From NCBI GenBank assembly GCA_002105175.1, contig MCGE01000004.1, positions 1,488,001-1,552,000 on the forward strand: 64,000 bases of DNA. Reading direction: 5' to 3'. Positions within the stretch are counted from its first letter, which is position 1, and each line of letters begins with the position of its first letter. A program made the position numbers and the translations under genes. The DNA comes from Absidia repens (Eukaryota > Mucoromycota > Mucoromycetes > Mucorales > Cunninghamellaceae). Shown here piece by piece: positions 23,201-31,211 of the stretch. A model generated the notes under the pieces. That model searched no databases and was not told the DNA's origin. It was given only the letters and a program-made list of their open reading frames with translations.

Positions 23201-23431
23201 GAATGTCTCGCCCTAGTATGGAGCCTACAACTATTCAGACCTTATTTACTTGGCAAAAAATTCACTGTCATATCAGACCACTCACCTTTACGATGGTTGG
23301 TACAATCACCCAAAGTATCTGGCATTGTAGCAAGATGGATCCAATACTTGGCTGAATATGACTTTGAAATTAAGTATCGAAATGGACGAAAACAGGAAGC
23401 CGCTGATTTCCTATCACGTCTGGGATACTGA
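20279..23431 (+). CDS. Retrotransposon ORF1: Gag, protease remnant, RT and RNase H
   Basis: 1050 aa from the ATG at 20279; the upstream TTG is not a likely start. Residues about 1-330 are Gag: a retrotransposon Gag capsid-like helical region, then an Asn/Gln/Tyr/Pro-rich basic stretch. No CCHC zinc knuckle is present. At about residue 338 the sequence passes straight into SHLILGIDWLNHA, the end of a retropepsin, but no catalytic DTG/DSG lies upstream. The RT follows (MVVDYRKLNALTKVDAYPLP, TALDLRSGFHQVPL, active site AYIDDL near residue 784), then RNase H (IVCDASQKGIGTILSQ). ORF1 ends ADFLSRLGY. The absent knuckle and protease core look like an in-frame deletion, so self-processing is doubtful. 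Confidence 0.93.
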   Translation: MNEQTVLANGPIYQPKMKLMPFSGFEGEDFRNFKQTLDNYFALSNINDEDRKLIILKTQLYHAARTFVNKLLKTKDPLSYSEVMKKLMDQYITPELIQTYEYAFNNMVQGIDEHPRTFYARLFEAAELADIDSESMIQSRFRAGVHPIIQQHCISLGCKDIEAWLKAAEGYWTAHNPQQVTMADNPFHPRRIAHPTDTTEMYPYHTATNSPGLNAITSSNPLDMKDIQKSIRSIIKEEFNNFSKNQNGPYNQQSNPRYNNPRHQPRQYNAPHYNQNSYHHNNGQRNYNNQNQDPVFDPNYGDYNGYHPSPPMNQNRRPNYNNRRPYNNQQYQYNPQCPSHLILGIDWLNHAQAIINIKMGTLTVTYKHKKMIIPITYIKASSKPVTLKASHVIYEEENPAPSQPIPVKPIPIMDDQDTSDEDETTDEETEEEEWEHDDKDDEDQELCQITPAEDQDYAFRINHVSDTEVTISTKENGFTLPPYTMCTVNLSTTNENALPTIIHMQPDVTYEKYLQDDQFIDINITDNDKSYPPNTIIAHRMTKFEIEEDDEQSTGYELAQMEIKDDDTIRPSQELDPTKEEKLQLGDVPPDIRKSFLHLLTEFQDVFDWHNDRMGKTTLLEHEIILKENAPPIRHRPYRMAPVEQEYLKQELDRLCDLGIIKPASTPYTAPIILVKKKNGDYRMVVDYRKLNALTKVDAYPLPKIDDLIDELGSSRIFTALDLRSGFHQVPLKEETKELTGFVTKFGTYQYEMLPMGLVNSPATFQRLIDLCFGPLLNKCLVAYIDDLNIHSKTYIQHIRDLRQVFMCARQGGLLFNIDKCVFFKDELKFLGYVITKNGIKTDEEKIKKIQEFPPPKTLKQIRGFIGLASYYRRFIKNFAAIARPLHEQTKTTKNITWNQKATDAFNLLKQNLTQAPILRRADFSKPFIIVCDASQKGIGTILSQLDDDGKEHPVIYASRGLKNSEQNYGATKLECLALVWSLQLFRPYLLGKKFTVISDHSPLRWLVQSPKVSGIVARWIQYLAEYDFEIKYRNGRKQEAADFLSRLGY

Positions 23432-23451
23432 TCGATCCTCAATTTAACCAC

Positions 23452-23496
<45 letters not shown>

Positions 23497-23695
23497 ATGC
23501 GACCAAAAAAGGGACGACGTCGTAAAAAGCTATCCTCTAAATTAACTCACATTATCTTACTTTTATCTGATACACACAACACAACTGATACTCTGTCAAA
23601 CTCTATATTTATATTTGGTGCTCACTCTATTCTCACGCATTTGGCACTTAACGAATTCTACAATCACATATCTGGTGACTCAACAATTAACAACG
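23432..23695 (+). other. Spacer between ORF1 and integrase with 41-A tract
   Basis: After the ORF1 stop, 22 bases lead to an uninterrupted run of 41 A (23454-23494). Two further in-frame stops follow. At 23612-23626 the 15-mer TATTTGGTGCTCACT exactly repeats the sequence next to the 5' LTR (20091-20105). Most Ty3/gypsy elements read RNase H and integrase as one polyprotein, so this spacer is unusual. Confidence 0.85.
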
Positions 23696-25015
23696 ATGGA
23701 AGAACGAAAAATTAATCAACTCAAATATTATCTTGGACGATTGAAATTCCCCGATGATGCGACGGAACGAGAAAAGCGATATCTATCTCGACACTCTTCG
23801 AAATTCATAGTCGAACACAAAATACTCTACTTCTACAATATTGAACAGCAAACAAAAAGAAAAGTCCTGAACCAAACCCAGGCACAAGATGCCCTACTGA
23901 TGCACCATGCACACCCAATGGGAGGACACATGGGCTTCAGAAACACCTTATACAAAATATCACAACTTTACTACTGGGATACCATGGCAAAAGACATACA
24001 AGAATACCTCAAACGATGCCCTAGATGTCAAACCAGTGGACCCAAACAATTGAAAGAATTATTACACCCAATACCAGTAGGATCAAAACCTTTTGAAAAA
24101 TGGGCCCTGGATGTCAAACACGTACCCACTTCAAAAACTGGTGCCCGATATATAATTGCTGGAATTGAATACTTAACAAAATGGATCGAAGCCCGACCAC
24201 TCAAATTCCAAACATCCGCAGAAGTTGCAAGTTTTATTTACGAAGAAATTATCACCCGACATGGATGCCCTCACCTCATTATCACTGATAATGGCAAACC
24301 CTTCATCAGTACACTAATTGGACAGCTATGTTCTCAATATACGATCTATCACAAGACAATCACAGTTGGAAATTCACAAGCCAATGGACTCATTGAAAGA
24401 TTAAATGGAACAATGGGCGAAATCATCAAGAAGAATGCAGCTGAAGATAAAAGCTCTTGGGACCAATATTTACCTGCCGCTTTATTCGCGTATCGAACCA
24501 TAAAACAAAGTACGACGCAACATTCTCCCTTTTATCTTACATACGGATATCATCCAAAAACACCATATGATCAGGTACACGTCGCCTTCGATCCTACTTC
24601 ATACAAATATCAATATCAACTGGATCAGAGAACTCGAACGGAAATTCACGCGTTAAATGTGATCAGGAAAAATGCCCGCGACTTCATTCAAAAATCTCAA
24701 GTTAATCAGAAGAAGGTCGTAGACAAGAAAATCAACAATGAACAACGACAATGGAAACCGCCTTTTAAACTTGGAGACCTTGTTACACCTTTTGTTGGAA
24801 TAAAATCAAATTCTTGGACTGGAAAAATATCTGATAATTGGGAAGGTATATACATAATACATCAAACGCTCGGAAAAGGAACCTACCTTATCAAATCCTA
24901 TCATAATGAATCAAACCGCATGAAAAGAATACATGGTAATCGACTCAAATTATATTCTTTACCTGATGTGTTTTGGAAAACACAAGACAAGCGCTTTGCA
25001 TCTGACCTATATTAA
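23696..25015 (+). CDS. Retrotransposon ORF2: integrase
   Basis: 439 aa from the ATG at 23696, in the same frame number as ORF1 but separated by stops. The N-terminal HHCC zinc-binding motif is intact (MHHAHPMGGHMGF ... RCPRCQ). The DDE catalytic core has ALDVKH, then IITDNGKPF, then NGLIERLNG, so all three acidic residues are present. The C-terminal part (FKLGDLVTPFVG, WEGIYIIHQTLGKGTYLI) resembles the GPY/F-type module; no chromodomain is seen. How it is expressed is not clear: stop-codon bypass, re-initiation or a separate RNA are all possible. Confidence 0.92.
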   Translation: MEERKINQLKYYLGRLKFPDDATEREKRYLSRHSSKFIVEHKILYFYNIEQQTKRKVLNQTQAQDALLMHHAHPMGGHMGFRNTLYKISQLYYWDTMAKDIQEYLKRCPRCQTSGPKQLKELLHPIPVGSKPFEKWALDVKHVPTSKTGARYIIAGIEYLTKWIEARPLKFQTSAEVASFIYEEIITRHGCPHLIITDNGKPFISTLIGQLCSQYTIYHKTITVGNSQANGLIERLNGTMGEIIKKNAAEDKSSWDQYLPAALFAYRTIKQSTTQHSPFYLTYGYHPKTPYDQVHVAFDPTSYKYQYQLDQRTRTEIHALNVIRKNARDFIQKSQVNQKKVVDKKINNEQRQWKPPFKLGDLVTPFVGIKSNSWTGKISDNWEGIYIIHQTLGKGTYLIKSYHNESNRMKRIHGNRLKLYSLPDVFWKTQDKRFASDLY

Positions 25016-25145
25016 TGATATCTACATTGGTGCAAAAAAAAAAAAAAAAAAAAAACAAAAAAAAAAAAAAAAAAACTATATATACCACAACAAATTCGAT
25101 ATCAAGTATACAATTGGAATATAACTCTACACAACAATAACTAAA
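25016..25145 (+). other. Spacer between integrase and ORF3 with two A-tracts
   Basis: 18 bases after the integrase stop there are 22 A (25034-25055), a single C, and 19 A (25057-25075). An AT-rich leader then runs to the ORF3 ATG. The layout copies the spacer after ORF1. Confidence 0.85.
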
Positions 25146-25715
25146 ATGAATCCTACTTACCCTACTCCTCCCGTTACCCCTGCCAACCTCATTGATTCTG
25201 AACCATGGTCCGATGATTGGTTAATGGAAGACTTGATAGACTTAACATCGGAAGAAAGTGATCCCTCTCCTGAACAAGTCACCATGACGTCAACCTGGCC
25301 TATAACCACCTTGGAAACACTGGCGCATAGCTATAGCATGGTGAACACAAGTCTAAAGGACTACTACGAGGCATGGTACCAAGAACGCAGAGCCCATATG
25401 CACAAGACTGATATATTGACGCAACAGGTGGTGCCATATATTATACAATTAGCTCATACTATGTATAACCCCCAACCAAACAATTACCAAGGATTGTTAC
25501 GCCAGCTTACCAGAACCACCTTACAAGAGCACGGGTTAGTTGATGCCTTTCGGGCAGTCTGGGGACATGTCATCGGAATGGACGATTGGATACAACAAGA
25601 CGCTGGAGGTCCAGCTTTCCCCTGGCCCGAGGATGTCATGGAAACGAACAACGACAATTTCCTTGCTGCCGCCTTTGGCGTAACTGATGCTCTTGGTTGG
25701 GCAATGGAGGAATAA
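25146..25715 (+). CDS. Retrotransposon ORF3, unknown protein overlapping the 3' LTR
   Basis: 189 aa from the ATG at 25146, with a good context (ACTAAAATG). The N-terminus is Pro/Thr-rich (MNPTYPTPPVTPAN), followed by an acidic segment (DDWLMEDLIDLTSEESDPSP) and a mostly helical region. No zinc finger, transmembrane segment or signal peptide is seen, so it is not an obvious env. The last 26 residues, from VMETNNDNF to AMEE, and the stop lie inside the 3' LTR. I do not recognise the family. The neat fit of the ORF to the LTR edge, and its length, argue that it is a real third gene of the element. Function unknown. Confidence 0.75.
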   Translation: MNPTYPTPPVTPANLIDSEPWSDDWLMEDLIDLTSEESDPSPEQVTMTSTWPITTLETLAHSYSMVNTSLKDYYEAWYQERRAHMHKTDILTQQVVPYIIQLAHTMYNPQPNNYQGLLRQLTRTTLQEHGLVDAFRAVWGHVIGMDDWIQQDAGGPAFPWPEDVMETNNDNFLAAAFGVTDALGWAMEE

Positions 25716-26462
25716 AGGTGTATAATTATTTTCTTTTTTTCTTTTATTATCTTATTTTTATTGGTTCTTTCATATATATTATCTTCTCATCAAATTACTA
25801 CCTCTGTCACGTACATAACACCTATCATGCACATAACACTTGTCATGCACATAACACTTGTCATGCACATAACACTTGTCAGGTACATGACACCCACTCG
25901 CCGCTACTTTATTTTTTAGTATAAATACCCCACCTTTCCCCCGCCAATTCTCTTTTTCTTTAGTTCTTATCATATATATATTTACTCAATCTTTTTTTTA
26001 TAAAATTCAGTACAAAGGTTTTTTAACCACCAAATCACTGTCTTATTTTTATTTTGTTTCTATCATCTATATAGAAACTTTCTTTTATCTTTTGTGACTA
26101 CAAGTCCTCTTTTTATTTATTTTTACTGTGTGTTATACACTTATTTTTATTGAACCAACAAAGGTCAATACTTTTCTATTTTATTTTATTTTACTCTTTC
26201 AAGTTTATTTTTTATAAACTTTCTCTACAGTTGGACTTTATCTACAAAAGTTCTGGTGCTCACTACTATCAAATCTATTTTTGTCCGATTCAGGAACAAA
26301 ATATTTCAAATTCCGCCGAAGGAACAAATTTATTTTCAAGCTCTAAACTAGCAAAAGCTATACTAAAGGATAACTCAAGACATCCTATTCAACCCGGAAA
26401 AACATAAAAAACCTACAAAAACACAATCCAGTTGGACTAAAAACACAAATTTAGCCGCAACA
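25634..26462 (+). repeat. 3' LTR
   Basis: 829 bp, TG..CA, identical by eye to the 5' LTR except for one extra T in the run near 25737. No clear polypurine tract precedes it; the upstream bases are coding sequence of ORF3 ending CCCGAGGA. Confidence 0.95.
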
Positions 26463-26494
26463 AAAGCATCGGCAAACACATCATTTAAAAGTAT

Positions 26495-26557
26495 AAAAAA
26501 AAGTTGCTCCGTAGAGCGTCCAACTCAGAAGTTTAGTGTCATCCTTGTGCAGGGGCC

Positions 26558-26589
<32 letters not shown>

Positions 26590-26614
26590 ATATGTGCCAG
26601 AGGACCCGAAGATC
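26495..26614 (-). ncRNA. U6: U6 spliceosomal snRNA gene
   Basis: The minus strand contains the nearly invariant U6 core: CACATATTAAAATTGGAACG, then ATACAGAGAAGATTAGCATG (ACAGAGA box), then GGCCCCTGCACAAGGATGAC and the 3' segment ACACTAAACTTCTGAG. The 5' end (GATCTTCGGGTCCTCTGG) forms the usual 5' stem-loop. A run of eight T on the minus strand (26502-26495) is the RNA polymerase III terminator. The mature RNA would be about 112 nt, as in yeast. Confidence 0.96.
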
Positions 26615-26639
26615 ATGGCAATTTTTACCGCACATGCGG

Positions 26640-26648
26640 CTTATATAA
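26640..26648 (-). promoter_or_regulatory. TATA box of the U6 gene
   Basis: The minus strand reads TTATATAAG about 26 bases upstream of the U6 5' end, the spacing expected for TATA-driven polymerase III transcription of U6. Confidence 0.8.
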
Positions 26649-27509
26649 CCATTTAATTTTTACCTTATTACAGAATTGTGGTATTGCCAAGTCGGAGTAC
26701 GGAGACCATTTTCAGGACCAGTACCTCAAAAAGGTGTACGAAACCTTTTAAATCAAGTGGATTCCCTTTTCCATCATAGGGTTTTCACCGCCCATCAGGT
26801 AACATCTTTCAGAGTCAACCATAGTCGACGTTTTTCAGCGCCCATCACAATCGACACCTTTCAGCATCCATCATAGCTATAGCCTCAGCAACCACTATAG
26901 CCAACATTTTTGAGCTCAAATTTAGATAAAACACCCTTTCTGTCCAACCGTTCATAGCAGCAGCCCTCTTTTTAGGAATAAAAATCAACACTTTTACAAC
27001 GTTTCCAATCCTGTGATAGAAAAGTAACCAAAAAAAAAAAAAAGAGAGAGAGAGAGAGACAGGGTTAGCATACGAAGTATAAAAAGTCATACACCTGCGT
27101 GGAGACGAAAAGTCAAAAAAAAAAAAGTAAAATAATAACATTTTATTTCAATATAACCATTCCGTCTGTATACTAATAAAAACTATCACTACTATATTTA
27201 ATCTACCGGTATATATTATTTCTATGGGATGCCATATAATCCATATTGAACCAAACCAGCAATTGTTTAAAGCATAGATAGATAGAGTAGCACTTAGCAA
27301 AAAGCAAGCATCCCATTCAAAAACCATAGTCGCTTTGCCCAGCAACGTAGATTCCACCAGCACGCCGCCAATCCATTCCAGAATCTCTGAATGACCACTA
27401 GATCTCAACGGTATGTCACCATTCCATACGAGAAATATGTCACCAACCTGTCAGTTTTATCTATAATAAATCTAGGTACCAAACACATCTTACCGTTCAT
27501 CACAAAACA
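26649..27509. other. Intergenic with short imperfect tandem repeats
   Basis: At 26770-26880 a roughly 30-bp unit recurs imperfectly (CACCTTTCAGC..CCCATCA). A GA microsatellite is near 27044-27060. No gene recognised. Confidence 0.45.
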
Positions 27510-27620
27510 ATTTGAAATGTACTAAATCCTAGATCCAAAATGAAAGGGCTTCCCATGTTCTTTGTCATGCCCTATTTTAAACTCTCTAAATCTAATAAAA
27601 ATTCCCATTCCTTGATCAAC
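27510..27620 (+). repeat. Dispersed non-coding repeat, copy 3 (short)
   Basis: Core only: CTAGATCCAAAATGAAAGGG, CTTCCCATG, then a TCTAAATCTAATAAAAATTC segment. It is truncated compared with copies 1, 2 and 7. Confidence 0.6.
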
Positions 27621-28300
27621 AAATGCTCGGAAGATATTAATGTGAAAGGAAGAGAAAAGAAAAAAGCGAAAAATGGACCGCTCAAAAATCAATTGAAATC
27701 CCGCCTTTTTTGTCAGAGCTTTTTTTTTGGTAGTGTGATAAAACATTGACTGGCAAGCCAAGATCTATAAAAGATTGACTGTGAGCGCTGTTCTTAGAAG
27801 CCGATCCCTTGGGGTAGCGGCATGTCGAGCTATTTGGTCGGCACCCCGAAGGAACGCTTCATAGACATGCCATCGGAATGCGACAGTGCGGCCAGATCTA
27901 CTAAAAAAGGAGATCCATACTCCATGGAACTCATTTTCACATCTTGTCAATTCATGGTCCCAATCCGCTTTCCATTTTGACCAATAAATAAAATCATCAA
28001 ACATCAATTAAACCCTCCACCCCACTCATCCCAAAAAAAAAAAAAAAAAAAAAAAAAAGATCAAGACCTAGTAAAAGACGAATAAGATTTTTATTGACAA
28101 ACAAAAATAAAAAATAAACAGTGGGTATCATAAGAATTTCATAAGTTTTCATAAAATAAAATAAAAAGGTTTATAGTAGGGATATAATCAAAAGCGATAA
28201 ATAAAGAAAGCGAAGCATAATGGGAAGGTACGGTAACAAGTACAATAATAGCATATGTATATATATAAAAAGAATAAAATGAGAAGCAGAATATGGTGAA
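27621..28300. other. Intergenic
   Basis: A GC-richer island at about 27785-27900 stands out from its AT-rich surroundings. A minus-strand ORF covers it (27765-28007, ends TALTVNLL), but nothing supports it as a gene. A run of about 30 A is at 28030-28058. Confidence 0.4.
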
Positions 28301-29851
28301 CTATAAGCTAAATGATTCCATTTGAAGACAAAGACGAGATAGCATATCGTACCCGTGTTCAATTTGTAAAGCCTGATACGCTGATGTCATTGTTTCGGTT
28401 GCTAACTGGAAAGATTCTATTTGTCTATCTTGACACTGTGTGATCTCTTGTAGCCATTGCGTATAGTATTGCTGCCCCACATGAAGAAGATGTTCAGATA
28501 AGAGACCAAGGCAAACTGACCACGCCTGCTGCTGTTGCTGTATTGTTGTGACTGAACTACTTACTGGTTGCAGGTGCTGGTACTGGTGCCGTTGTTGAAA
28601 ATAAGGATACTGGCATGAAGTGATGGGACAATTTGGTTGCTGCTGCTGCCTTCGTCTCTGTTGTTTTCGTTTTTCCCACATGTTGCTTATCCATTTGATT
28701 CCATTTTGCCGTCGTTTTGATGGTGATGGATGTCCATTTGACAAGGAAATAAAAGATGGCACTGTTTCAGGATAATGAATCATGTCGTCAAAAGCAGTAA
28801 GATGATGGTCCTGTGCTCTGAAAAAGAGTGCATGGGTTGTATCCGTCGTCCACGAGCAACTGGGCGAAATGTTGGAAGGTGTAAGGGATGTCAAACTAGG
28901 AGGTGAGGTTCCACGGACAGATAGATAGAGGCGTTGAATATCGTTGGCTAACATGGGGTCGGCGTTCTGCTGAAAAACTCGTGCATAGAGTTGGTGCATC
29001 AGCTGCTCATTTTCACAAACATTTCCTTCAAAGACATGGCGAAAATCGCGGATGATTTGCATAATACGTTGTCGACCTTCTTCTCGACTTGCACATAAAA
29101 GGTGACATTGATGATGATAGCTGGTGCCATTCTTTAATGGTACCGTGTTCGCTTGGTTTTCCGCCAGCACCGATGCAGGTGAATGCCTTGACCATGGTTT
29201 CAAAAATCCAAAGAGGTTTGTGCTAGACGTACGATGTTTTTGGCGACTAGGCATATTACAAGGTAACGGTGATGGTGATAATGATAATAATGATGAAGAT
29301 GGCGAAGGTGGTGATGCTACAATAATGCTGACAATTTGCTGAACCCGATCCAGTCGCCATTCTCGACGCAATTTTGACAGAGCCCGTCGTAAATGGTGTA
29401 ATTCGTCGTACGCTTGATCATAAATTTCCAGTCGATTGCTGAGACCATGAATTCTCTGTAACTGTTGGTATCGTTCCATGTCATTTTCCAAAATACGTAT
29501 TTGTTGGTGTTGTATTACTTCATGGTATTGATTTTTTATGTCTTTTAATTTGACATACAGCTGTTTGGTGTGCTTTTGCTGTAAAAAGGTCTGAGCGATC
29601 ATTTGCTGACCGTGATCGAGCGAATGTCCGTTGCTAGAAAATGTTGAAAAAGACATAATGCTGAAGATACCTTGCGGCTTGTATTTTCCAATTTGTTGAA
29701 TCTGTTGATGGATTTTTTTGATTAGCTTTGCAAGTTGGTGTTGGCTATCTTCTTCCATAATTCCAAGGTGTCGTTGTTCATCCGTGAAAAAGAAGAGTAG
29801 GTGTCGATCCATTAAATAAAGCATCTGCAGTAGTTCATTTTGAGTCTGCAT
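28301..29851 (-). CDS. Unknown 516-aa helical protein
   Basis: Single open frame from the ATG at 29851 (MQTQNELLQML), stop TAG at 28303-28301. The N-terminal about 190 residues are strongly helical and Gln/His/Leu-rich with heptad-like spacing (LYVKLKDIKNQYHEVIQHQQ), a probable coiled coil. A Ser/Pro-rich stretch, a region around RQRIMQIIRDFRHVFEGNV, a Gln/Arg-rich segment and a final helical part follow. I do not recognise a family. No signal peptide or transmembrane segment is seen. The length and lack of stops make it a credible gene, but start and product are unconfirmed. Confidence 0.7.
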   Translation of the reverse strand: MQTQNELLQMLYLMDRHLLFFFTDEQRHLGIMEEDSQHQLAKLIKKIHQQIQQIGKYKPQGIFSIMSFSTFSSNGHSLDHGQQMIAQTFLQQKHTKQLYVKLKDIKNQYHEVIQHQQIRILENDMERYQQLQRIHGLSNRLEIYDQAYDELHHLRRALSKLRREWRLDRVQQIVSIIVASPPSPSSSLLSLSPSPLPCNMPSRQKHRTSSTNLFGFLKPWSRHSPASVLAENQANTVPLKNGTSYHHQCHLLCASREEGRQRIMQIIRDFRHVFEGNVCENEQLMHQLYARVFQQNADPMLANDIQRLYLSVRGTSPPSLTSLTPSNISPSCSWTTDTTHALFFRAQDHHLTAFDDMIHYPETVPSFISLSNGHPSPSKRRQNGIKWISNMWEKRKQQRRRQQQQPNCPITSCQYPYFQQRHQYQHLQPVSSSVTTIQQQQQAWSVCLGLLSEHLLHVGQQYYTQWLQEITQCQDRQIESFQLATETMTSAYQALQIEHGYDMLSRLCLQMESFSL

Positions 29852-31211
29852 TATTTTTAAATATATAAAAACAAGAAAGAAAGACAAAGAAAGGAAAAAA
29901 AATTAAAAAAGATATAAAAATATGACATGTCGGTGTTTAAATCAAACCACAGCTTTGAAAAAAAAACCTTGACAAATAGGTAAAATGCAGCCTATGAAAA
30001 AGACATTCTTAAATAAAAAAGGAGATCTTTTCTATTGATATTGTCAATTAAAATATTTATATTAAAGTGCAAATGGATGTATGAATAGCAAGGTCTGAAT
30101 AATGACACATCAAGGAACAATGCATATACAAGAGATCAATCGCATGAACTAGCCCTTTCATGTTTCAAGCTCCGTTTTTTTTTATTAGTATTTTCAGGAT
30201 CTCCCCTTCACGCAAAAGAGTAATCTAAAAATTTTTATATGATTCTAACTTTTCTTCTTCAAGTTCCGTTCTATCATCATGTTTACGTTATCTATTAACC
30301 CTTCAAACATGAACTTTTTCTTTTTTTTACAATCTCTTCCTCAGATGAATCATCCTTGCGTACTCAAGAAATGATACTCTCTTCTACAATATTGTTTTAT
30401 GTACAGTACAACAGTTACAAAAAAAAAAAAAAAAAAAAAAAAAGAAAAGAAAAGAAGGGTAAACCTGTTTTTGTTTGGTTTGACTCCCTATTATCTCTAC
30501 CATAGCTCAAAGCACAAAAGTATACCGCCCGATGACACGAATTAATTCTTTTTAGGATTTTCCATGATGGGCTATGATAAATGAGTGAAACCGTGCACGT
30601 GCTAAAACTAAAATAAGGTGGTGTCTTGAAGAGAAGTCAGTCATTCACTATCAATACACACACGCACATACGCATATAGTAATGCAGGTGTAAAGCTCAA
30701 TTAGTTCTCTCCATGAGATCATCTTGTACATTGGTTGCAATAATAATAAAAAGAAACAAGATTTCTGAGACATATGAGACATATATGCAGTGCAGGTACA
30801 GCTTTATTCACAAATGGATAAATAATCCTAAACTCAATTTTGTTTTGGGCGGGAAATAAAGGAAGATATTTATTCTATATAAAAAAATTCATAAAGGAAC
30901 AAGAGACAAGGGGAAAAGGAAAAAAAAAAAAAAAAACAAAAGAAAAAAACAGGTTTACGAGTTTCCATGAGAGATATGCATGAGAGAAAGACATAAAGAC
31001 AAAGAGATAGAGGGAGAGATGAAAAAAAAAATATTTTATTATATACAGAATAAGAATAAAAAAGTAATGTTAAAAAACAACTATGTATAAAAAAAATCAA
31101 CTAAGAAGAAGAAAAAAAGGGGTATCTATACAAAAAAAGAAGTAAAAATAAAACACTAAAACTATACTATGACAAATAAAGGTAAATGATACTATCCCGT
31201 TGCAATACCAA
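29852..31211. other. Intergenic, 1.36 kb
   Basis: No ORF of interest. It contains an A-run at 30420-30442 with a purine tail and T/A-rich stretches. It would hold the promoter of the 516-aa gene and the 3' flank of the coiled-coil gene. Confidence 0.5.

Larger units (their letters stand above)
19263..26462 (+). mobile_element. Ty3/gypsy-type LTR retrotransposon, full length (7.2 kb)
   Basis: The element is bounded by two LTRs of 828 and 829 bp that begin TG and end CA and differ, by eye, by one T in a T-run. The flanks carry a 4-bp duplication AAAG (or 5-bp AAAAG, because the LTR's last A is ambiguous). Internal order is Gag, protease remnant, reverse transcriptase, RNase H (ORF1), then integrase (ORF2), then an unknown ORF3 that runs into the 3' LTR. 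RT before RNase H before integrase is the Ty3/gypsy order. ORF1 and ORF2 share a frame but are separated by stop codons and a 41-A tract. The near-identical LTRs point to a recent insertion. Confidence 0.95.

Noticed and set aside
23497..23715. Separate 72-aa ORF in the ORF1-integrase spacer
   Set aside because: Starts right after the 41-A tract with a Lys/Arg run from A-rich DNA; it overlaps the integrase start in another frame and has no domain.
25600..25633. Polypurine tract before the 3' LTR
   Set aside because: The bases are mixed (CCCCTGGCCCGAGGA) and coding for ORF3; only GAGGA is purine, too short to call.
27765..28007. Minus-strand 80-aa ORF in a GC-richer island
   Set aside because: No homology recognised, no promoter or splice evidence, and it lies in repeat-rich DNA; kept only as a note.
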